Shown: piece after piece, positions 5,886 to 9,326 of the stretch | How the letters are laid out: every line of letters begins with the position of its first letter | Numbering within the stretch: the stretch's first letter is position 1 | From: JAPUDQ01 sp964462335 | Lineage (GTDB): Bacteria; Patescibacteriota; Saccharimonadia; Saccharimonadales; Saccharimonadaceae | DNA: 9,326 nt | Direction: 5' to 3' | Assembly (NCBI GenBank): GCA_964462335.1 | Contig: CAYWYG010000029.1 | Coordinates: 1-9,326, forward strand | Made by a program: the position numbers and the translations under genes | The notes under the pieces: generated by a model | Database searches by the model: none | What the model was told of the DNA's origin: nothing | Seen by the model: only the letters and a program-made list of their open reading frames with translations

Positions 5886-6005
5886 TGGTTGCGGGGGCAG
5901 GATTTGCCCACATGCTGCAGGCCCGAAACTTCATCTTTGAAAACAAGTTTTCAAGAGAAGATTTCCTTGCGATCCGCCGACTGGCGGATCTCACCTGCGA
6001 CCTCT
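5886..6005 (-). pseudogene. Broken tRNA-fMet 3' half with an 86-nt insert
   Basis: Read on the minus strand, 6005-5993 (13 nt, AGAGGTCGCAGGT) equals the variable region and T stem of the intact tRNA-fMet, and 5906-5886 (21 nt) equals its 3' end from the T loop through CCA. Between them lie 86 nt (5907-5992) not found in the tRNA; one T of the T loop is also missing. The insert can form an 8-bp perfect hairpin (5971-5990, GATCCGCC/GGCGGATC) and a second hairpin (5929-5960, core TTGAAAAC/GTTTTCAA). The 5' half and anticodon arm are not recognisable upstream. A terminator follows directly, which argues that this was once a complete gene and not only an integration-site scar. Confidence 0.7.
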
Positions 6006-6008
6006 GAG
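5984..6008. repeat. 25-nt repeat, copy 2
   Basis: Partner of 5761-5785. It includes the 13-nt tRNA-fMet match (5993-6005) plus the first bases of the insert (5984-5992), so the duplication took place after the insert was already joined to the tRNA fragment. Confidence 0.8.
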
Positions 6009-6033
6009 GTCTCAGTATCAAATCTCACCCTGA

Positions 6034-6147
<114 letters not shown>

Positions 6148-6178
6148 ATAATATGTGTAAACCAGTGAGTGCAATGTG

Positions 6179-6205
6179 CGCTCATAACCAATGGGGTTAT
6201 GAGCG
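6179..6205. other. 11-bp palindrome made of anticodon-loop sequence
   Basis: CGCTCATAACC (6179-6189) pairs with GGTTATGAGCG (6195-6205) around AATGG. Both arms carry the 10-nt GCTCATAACC core of the tRNA-fMet anticodon arm, one in each orientation. It lies between the intact tRNA and the 5' fragment. Confidence 0.75.
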
Positions 6206-6220
6206 ATTATTGACGAAGAG

Positions 6221-6246
6221 GAGCTACCGGGCTGCTCCACCCCGCG
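6221..6246 (-). pseudogene. tRNA-fMet 5' fragment (acceptor strand and D arm)
   Basis: An exact 26-nt copy of bases 1-26 minus one of the intact tRNA-fMet (6147-6122), in the same orientation, ending after the D stem. The next bases (CTCTTCGTC) do not match; 16 nt further on the anticodon-core sequence GCTCATAACC reappears as part of a palindrome. No T arm or 3' acceptor strand follows, so it cannot fold as a tRNA by itself. Confidence 0.85.
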
Positions 6247-6262
6247 TCGTCGGAGTCGACTA

Positions 6263-6302
6263 CGAGCGCGCTGGTTTCCGCGCAAGCGCGAAAAGCCGCT
6301 CG
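6263..6302. other. GC-rich imperfect hairpin
   Basis: CGAGCG (6263-6268) pairs with CGCTCG (6297-6302), and CGCGC pairs with GCGCG (6279-6290) at the tip, with a partly paired middle. A further 9-nt complement, GACGAAGAG (6212-6220) with CTCTTCGTC (6303-6311), would enclose it and the tRNA 5' fragment. It is probably part of the leader transcript of tRNA-fMet. Confidence 0.6.
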
Positions 6303-6323
6303 CTCTTCGTCGCCTCCTCCTCT

Positions 6324-6358
6324 CAAAACAAAATATAGCAGGTGCTAATTTTGTTTTG
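6324..6358. other. AT-rich long hairpin in the tRNA-fMet leader region
   Basis: CAAAACAAAAT (6324-6334) pairs with ATTTTGTTTTG (6348-6358), and the inner TAGC/GCTA extends the stem, leaving loop AGGT and one bulged A. That is 15 pairs. It lies about 20 nt downstream of the predicted tRNA-fMet transcription start. A run of T within the arm could allow early termination. Confidence 0.7.
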
Positions 6359-6385
6359 TAGGAAGCCACAAAAAGTGCTCCACAT

Positions 6386-6415
6386 ACATTAGCACATCTG
6401 TTACCACTTAGTCAA
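6386..6415 (-). promoter_or_regulatory. Promoter for the tRNA-fMet cluster
   Basis: On the minus strand TTGACT (6415-6410), an 18-nt spacer, then TAATGT (6391-6386) with TGC before it (extended -10). The predicted start near 6379 leaves a leader of about 230 nt before the intact tRNA, which would include the two hairpins and the tRNA 5' fragment. A nearer promoter is not obvious. Confidence 0.6.
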
Positions 6416-6482
6416 ACTTCTAATGATGTACGTATAATGCGCGTCATCCTGTGCGACTATTCTTGATCCTAAAATCCAACAT

Positions 6483-7856
6483 CTAGGCTCTAATCTTTGA
6501 GCACGCAACGCGGACGATTTCGCTCCAGCTGGGGAAGGCGTGCAGCGCATTGGCGACTTCGGCGCTGGTCAGGCGGTGCTGGATGGCGACGGTGAGTTCA
6601 TGGATGATCTCGCCAGCGTGCGGTCCGACGACAGTGCCGCCTATCAGTATGCCGTTGCGATCGGTGATGACTTTGCAAAAGCCTTCGCGGATATCGGTGA
6701 TATTGCTGCGCGAAATGATATTGAGCGGCGCGATCGCTTTTTTGATCTCGAGATCTTTGCGCAGACAATCAGCCTCGCTCATACCGACCGAGGCGACTTC
6801 TGGAGTCGTATATGTGACACGGGGTACGGCACGGTAATCAGTCGAGAGCTTGTGTTTACGCAATATATTGTTGGCGACGACTCGGCTCTCGTAGACGCCG
6901 ACGTGCGTGTACATATACGTACCGAGCACATCACCCGCCGCGTAGATATGCGGTACTGACGTTTGCAGATGCTCATTGACTCCGATACCTTTGTGGCTAT
7001 AATCGACGCCTGCGTTTTCGAGCCCGAGGTCAGTCTGAGGCACTTTGCTTGTGGTGATAAGGACTCGTTCGGCCTTGGTGGTGTGCTGGTCGCCGCCGCG
7101 CAGGTAGGTGATCTTGACCATTGGACCTTCGTTGACGACAGAGATAACTTTGGCTTTTGCGAGAACACTGGCGCCACGCTTTTTTGTGAGGAAATCCTCG
7201 ACGACGATGCTGGTTTCTTCGTCCTCAGTCGGGAGTAGTCGCGGAGCGATGTCGGCGATGGTGACTTTGCTTCCAAATGTACTAAATAGTTCGGCGAACT
7301 CACACCCTGTGGCGCCGCCACCGATAATACAGATTGATTTGGGCGGGCGTGTCAGGTCGAGGGCACTGCGGGAGGTCAGATAGTCGACTTTGCTGAGCCC
7401 TGCGATGTCAGGGAGTGGCATCGTCGAGCCAGTTGCAATCAAAAATCGCTCAGAGCTGACATGACGACGATTGACCGATATCTCATGAGGACTGAGAAAA
7501 TGCGCGACGCCGTCGAGGACAGTGATACCTTGCGAGCGGTAGTATTTCTCACTCTCAAATGTACCGGTGCGTCGGACGGCAGTATCTTTCCAGGCTTTGA
7601 TGCTCGGGTAGTTATAGCCCATCGCTGCCAGTCGGATACCAAATTTTTTTGAGCCGCGTACACTGTCATAGGTGTTTGCGACATGCAACAGGGCCTTACT
7701 CGGTACGCAGCCGTAGTTAGGACATTCGCCACCGAGAGGGCCGGCTTCTGCGATAGCGACACGTTTACCGGCACGCGCGACGATATCTGCAGCCACACTA
7801 CCGCCAGCGCCCGAGCCGATGACGATGAGGTCGAAATCATAGTGTTGTTTTGCCAT
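6483..7856 (-). CDS. Pyridine nucleotide-disulfide oxidoreductase, lipoamide-dehydrogenase/MerA-like
   Basis: A 457-aa cytoplasmic FAD and NAD(P)H flavoprotein. FAD site GSGAGG (14-19); redox-active pair C45/C50 in GGECPNYGCVPSK (42-54); NAD(P) site GGGATG (179-184); second FAD motif AAGDV (306-310); C-terminal dimerisation domain from about 345. The overall form matches dihydrolipoamide dehydrogenase, glutathione reductase and mercuric reductase relatives. Two departures: the usual catalytic HPTxSE is FPSWSE (441-446), so the His is a Phe while the Glu (E446) remains; and the usual GRxPN before the substrate-side loop reads SKVPQ (270-274). The MerA C-terminal Cys-Cys pair and N-terminal metal-binding domain are absent, so mercury reduction is unlikely. 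The start has GAGGAG 8 nt upstream. It is third in an operon, 16 nt after the ATP-cone gene. Confidence 0.88.
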   Translation of the reverse strand: MAKQHYDFDLIVIGSGAGGSVAADIVARAGKRVAIAEAGPLGGECPNYGCVPSKALLHVANTYDSVRGSKKFGIRLAAMGYNYPSIKAWKDTAVRRTGTFESEKYYRSQGITVLDGVAHFLSPHEISVNRRHVSSERFLIATGSTMPLPDIAGLSKVDYLTSRSALDLTRPPKSICIIGGGATGCEFAELFSTFGSKVTIADIAPRLLPTEDEETSIVVEDFLTKKRGASVLAKAKVISVVNEGPMVKITYLRGGDQHTTKAERVLITTSKVPQTDLGLENAGVDYSHKGIGVNEHLQTSVPHIYAAGDVLGTYMYTHVGVYESRVVANNILRKHKLSTDYRAVPRVTYTTPEVASVGMSEADCLRKDLEIKKAIAPLNIISRSNITDIREGFCKVITDRNGILIGGTVVGPHAGEIIHELTVAIQHRLTSAEVANALHAFPSWSEIVRVACSKIRA

Positions 7857-7872
7857 GCCGTTGTCTCCTCGT

Positions 7873-8148
7873 TTAGATAATCATGCGATGTTGTTCGTAC
7901 ATATATGCGGCGTCGGGATGATATTGGGCGAGCTGTTCGCCTGCAATGCGCCGTATATCCTCCGATGTTACCTCTGTTTTTTCTTCAAGCCAGTCTATGA
8001 CGGCTCGGCAGACGCGCTCGGCAGCAGTTTGCGCCTCTCCTTCAAATGCCTGCACGGTACGACAGGCGGCTAATATACTGGCATGCAATTTGAGTGGATC
8101 AAACTTTTCACTATTGTGCGTGCCATGTTTTACGACGTAGGCTTTCAT
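7873..8148 (-). CDS. Stand-alone ATP-cone domain protein
   Basis: A 91-aa protein made almost entirely of one ATP-cone, the nucleotide-sensing domain found at the N-terminus of class I and III ribonucleotide reductases and in NrdR. The pattern is visible in order: VVKHG then EKFDPLKLHASI (14-25), AERVCRAVIDWLEE (43-56), VTSEDIRRIAGEQLAQYHPDAAYMYEQHR (60-88). There is no zinc ribbon, so it is not NrdR, and no reductase domain is fused. I chose the ATG at 8148 over an upstream in-frame ATG at 8217 because AGGAG lies 7 nt before it and this start overlaps the previous stop as ATGA, a sign of translational coupling. It may sense ATP/dATP for its operon partners; that is inference. Confidence 0.85.
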   Translation of the reverse strand: MKAYVVKHGTHNSEKFDPLKLHASILAACRTVQAFEGEAQTAAERVCRAVIDWLEEKTEVTSEDIRRIAGEQLAQYHPDAAYMYEQHRMII

Positions 8149-8861
8149 ATGCTCACTCCTATATAAAATACGTAGAGATATAATGCGGCGGCAAATAGTC
8201 CAATACCAGAAGCGCATTGCAGGAACACTTTATTTGCTTCACGCCAACGTTGTACGTCGCTGAGACGATGGCCTCCAGCTAAAAGTATGGTGACAATTGC
8301 CAGAGGGATACTGATAGCAACACTGTAGGCGGCGATGATAGCAAGATGGCTGCTCGACGTTGCGTATAGTCGCACAATATAACTGACCGACGCCATAACG
8401 ACGAAAGTAAATGGCAATTCAGCAACGACCGTGACAGCTCCAAGCACCGCAGCTTCTACGGTGTTTTTCGTCGACTTTGCGCGGTTTCTCAGATAGTCGG
8501 CGAATGCACGAGGTATCCAGAGCATCGTGCCGTGTCCGTGCCGGAAGTAGGCGACAAGTACCAAGATACCTACGGTGGTTGATGCAATCGCGAGCGTCGT
8601 GATCACGTCGGTCAAAGAGCAGTAATAAAAGATATCCCATACATAGAGGAGTCCAGCGATGATGAGACCAGTCATCATGGCTACCCCAGCGATATACGTG
8701 ACGTTCAAGACGAGAGTTCGATGGAGTGCATGGCGTCGGCCGAGAGAGTGCCCGCTCAGAAGCGTCAATACGCTGACACCCAGCTGGAAGCCGGCATGTA
8801 CCAATGCAAACAACCCGATGGCGATAACCGGTATGAGTGATTCAAATGTTGAGTTGTTCAT
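8145..8861 (-). CDS. Unrecognised six-helix membrane protein
   Basis: A 238-aa polytopic protein with hydrophobic segments at about 10-35, 50-76, 84-106, 136-164, 172-195 and 212-236. The first helix carries HAGFQLGVSVLTLLSGHSLG (22-41) and the fourth an AELPF motif (147-151). Two short hydrophilic basic loops (107-134 and 197-211) lie on one side. Size and helix count resemble LysE, CcdA/DsbD and related transporter families, and linkage to a disulfide reductase would suit a CcdA-like electron carrier, but there are no paired transmembrane cysteines (only C81 and C216), which argues against that. I do not assign a family. It is first in the operon; its TGA overlaps the ATP-cone ATG. The ATG has no clear ribosome binding site. 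Confidence 0.8.
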   Translation of the reverse strand: MNNSTFESLIPVIAIGLFALVHAGFQLGVSVLTLLSGHSLGRRHALHRTLVLNVTYIAGVAMMTGLIIAGLLYVWDIFYYCSLTDVITTLAIASTTVGILVLVAYFRHGHGTMLWIPRAFADYLRNRAKSTKNTVEAAVLGAVTVVAELPFTFVVMASVSYIVRLYATSSSHLAIIAAYSVAISIPLAIVTILLAGGHRLSDVQRWREANKVFLQCASGIGLFAAALYLYVFYIGVSI

Positions 8862-8891
8862 AGTTGTTTATTTCGTCATTTTCTATTCATT

Positions 8892-8921
8892 ATCTAACCA
8901 CAGTTTACCCCTAAAAGTCAA
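8892..8921 (-). promoter_or_regulatory. Promoter of the three-gene operon
   Basis: On the minus strand TTGACT (8921-8916), an 18-nt spacer, then TTAGAT (8897-8892). The start should be near 8885, giving a leader of about 24 nt. The -35 lies at the outer edge of the long inverted repeat. Confidence 0.55.
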
Positions 8922-8994
8922 AGAGCTTACGCCTGTTTTAGTAGCTATTTGTATAGTAATGTGATATTACTATTGACAAAACGTAAGCTTTTTG
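8919..8994. promoter_or_regulatory. Inverted repeats between divergent promoters
   Basis: CAAAGAGCTTACG (8919-8931) is the complement of CGTAAGCTTTTTG (8982-8994) over 13 pairs with one G-T. The left arm touches the minus-strand -35, and the right arm fills the spacer of the plus-strand promoter. Inside it a perfect 8-bp palindrome, ATAGTAAT/ATTACTAT (8953-8960 and 8966-8973), abuts the plus -35. This is an operator-like layout. Confidence 0.6.
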
Positions 8995-9001
8995 TTATCA
9001 T
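8973..9001 (+). promoter_or_regulatory. Promoter of the 45-aa ORF
   Basis: TTGACA (8973-8978), a 17-nt spacer, then TATCAT (8996-9001). The start should be near 9008, leaving a 31-nt AT-rich leader without a clear ribosome binding site. Confidence 0.78.
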
Positions 9002-9038
9002 GTATATATAACCAAATAAAATAAATAGAAAGTCCACC

Positions 9039-9176
9039 ATGACAAAAGCCCAAGCCGAAACCAAACTGACACAAACTGTCCTCGAGACCTGGAACCGCCT
9101 ACGTAGCACAGCAGAGCTCCAATCCCTCATCGCACGTCGTAGTCTGGCTCTTGCTGAAATCGAAATTGACGAGTAA
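9039..9176 (+). CDS. Small hypothetical protein, 45 aa
   Basis: Reads MTKAQAETKLTQTVLETWNR, continues LRSTAELQSLIARRSLALAE, and ends IEIDE before TAA. It is hydrophilic and wholly helix-prone, with an amphipathic pattern (LxxTVLxxWNRLRSxxELQSLI) that suits a small dimeric coiled coil or helical hairpin. I recognise no family. Support for a real gene is external: a strong promoter 30 nt upstream, an ATG as first start codon, a terminator 34 nt after the stop, and no competing frame. The leader lacks a clear Shine-Dalgarno, which weakens the case slightly. The shared symmetric promoter region with the three-gene operon makes a regulatory role possible, but nothing in the sequence proves one. 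Confidence 0.62.
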   Translation: MTKAQAETKLTQTVLETWNRLRSTAELQSLIARRSLALAEIEIDE

Positions 9177-9209
9177 ATTGAGATCATACGATTTGCCGTA
9201 TATGGTGTC

Positions 9210-9253
9210 ACCACGAAAAATACCCTATCTCTCGATAAGGTATTTTTCGTGGT
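9210..9253. terminator. Bidirectional terminator, stem includes tRNA CCA
   Basis: ACCACGAAAAATACC (9210-9224) pairs perfectly with GGTATTTTTCGTGGT (9239-9253), 15 bp, and TATC/GATA can extend it around TCTC. It can serve the 45-aa gene on the plus strand and the elongator tRNA-Met on the minus strand. The four outermost bases on the right (9250-9253) are the ACCA end of that tRNA. Confidence 0.85.
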
Positions 9254-9326
9254 AGCACCAGGTAGGCTTGAACTACCGACCTCAGGCTTATGAGTCCTGC
9301 GCTCTAACCAGCTGAGCTATGGTGCC
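9250..9326 (-). tRNA. Elongator tRNA-Met (CAU), likely
   Basis: A complete 77-nt cloverleaf on the minus strand, whose first base is the last base of the window. The acceptor stem GGCACCA/TGGTGCT is paired with a G1-U72 wobble, as in several Gram-positive elongator tRNA-Met; A73 and CCA are encoded. The anticodon loop is CTCATAA; the stem CAGGA/GCCTG has an A31-G39 mismatch next to the loop. The T arm is GGTAG/CTACC with TTCAAGC. The ACCA end and TGAGGTCGG variable region fit elongator Met better than Ile2. The upstream promoter lies outside the window. Confidence 0.82.

Noticed and set aside
5907..5992. Group I intron in the tRNA
   Set aside because: At 86 nt it is far shorter than known group I introns, I see no P7-like core, and the break is in the T loop, whereas bacterial tRNA introns of this kind interrupt the anticodon loop.
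6540..7383. Several plus-strand open frames of 91-139 codons opposite the flavoprotein gene
   Set aside because: They mirror the codon pattern of the minus-strand gene, have no ribosome binding sites and show no recognisable motifs.
6483..7856. Functional mercuric reductase (merA)
   Set aside because: No N-terminal heavy-metal domain, no C-terminal vicinal cysteines, and no merR, merT or merP nearby. The likeness is at superfamily level.
7873..8217. Longer 114-aa version of the ATP-cone gene, starting at 8217
   Set aside because: The extra residues lie inside the upstream membrane-protein gene and lack a ribosome binding site, whereas the ATG at 8148 has AGGAG and an ATGA overlap.
8145..8861. 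CcdA/DsbD-type thiol electron carrier paired with the disulfide reductase
   Set aside because: Topology and context are attractive, but the two transmembrane cysteines that define that family are not found; only C81 and C216 are present.

Overview
The window looks like part of a chromosome from the Candidate Phyla Radiation, most likely Candidatus Saccharibacteria (TM7). The evidence is the style of the MurC, FtsB/DivIC-like and YggT proteins, a 68-residue basic protein of a type I associate with these genomes, compact gene spacing, and several transcripts with little or no leader. TAA, TAG and TGA all act as stops, so there is no sign of the UGA-glycine code of Gracilibacteria or Absconditabacteria. 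The taxonomic call is inference; no rRNA is present.

Layout. Positions 1-1375 (minus) hold murC, which contains two heptanucleotide repeat arrays inside the gene and runs into a third at its stop codon. Positions 1509-3426 (plus) hold an MFS-type transporter followed by an unrecognised protein with a membrane anchor at each end. Positions 3430-4667 (plus) hold three small, separately promoted genes: the 68-aa protein, an apparently leaderless 113-aa protein, and a YggT-family membrane protein. At 4701-4883 a tRNA-Ile2-like gene (minus) and an FtsB/DivIC-like gene (plus) diverge from back-to-back promoters. A VOC/glyoxalase-fold gene (minus) converges on the latter.

Positions 5737-6482 have no convincing protein gene but are dense in structure. 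An intact initiator tRNA-Met is flanked on one side by an exact copy of its 5' 26 nt and on the other by a broken copy of its 3' half, which is split in the T loop by an 86-nt structured insert and still carries its own terminator. Further hairpins and a 25-nt repeat lie in the same stretch. Positions 6483-8861 (minus) form a tight three-gene operon: a polytopic membrane protein, a stand-alone ATP-cone protein, and a flavoprotein disulfide reductase that keeps its CxxxxC redox pair but lacks the usual catalytic His. A symmetric intergenic region separates this operon from a 45-aa ORF with its own promoter and terminator. The window ends exactly at the 5' base of an elongator tRNA-Met.

Themes. 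All three intact tRNAs carry a CAU anticodon and appear to be the three functional CAU classes (Ile2, initiator Met, elongator Met), and all encode CCA. Two intact tRNAs and the broken one share an arrangement in which the transcript-ending hairpin starts in or against the CCA end. The least explained material is the tRNA-fMet fragment cluster and the heptamer arrays in murC; the ATP-cone/disulfide-reductase/membrane operon is the best candidate for an uncharacterised functional module.
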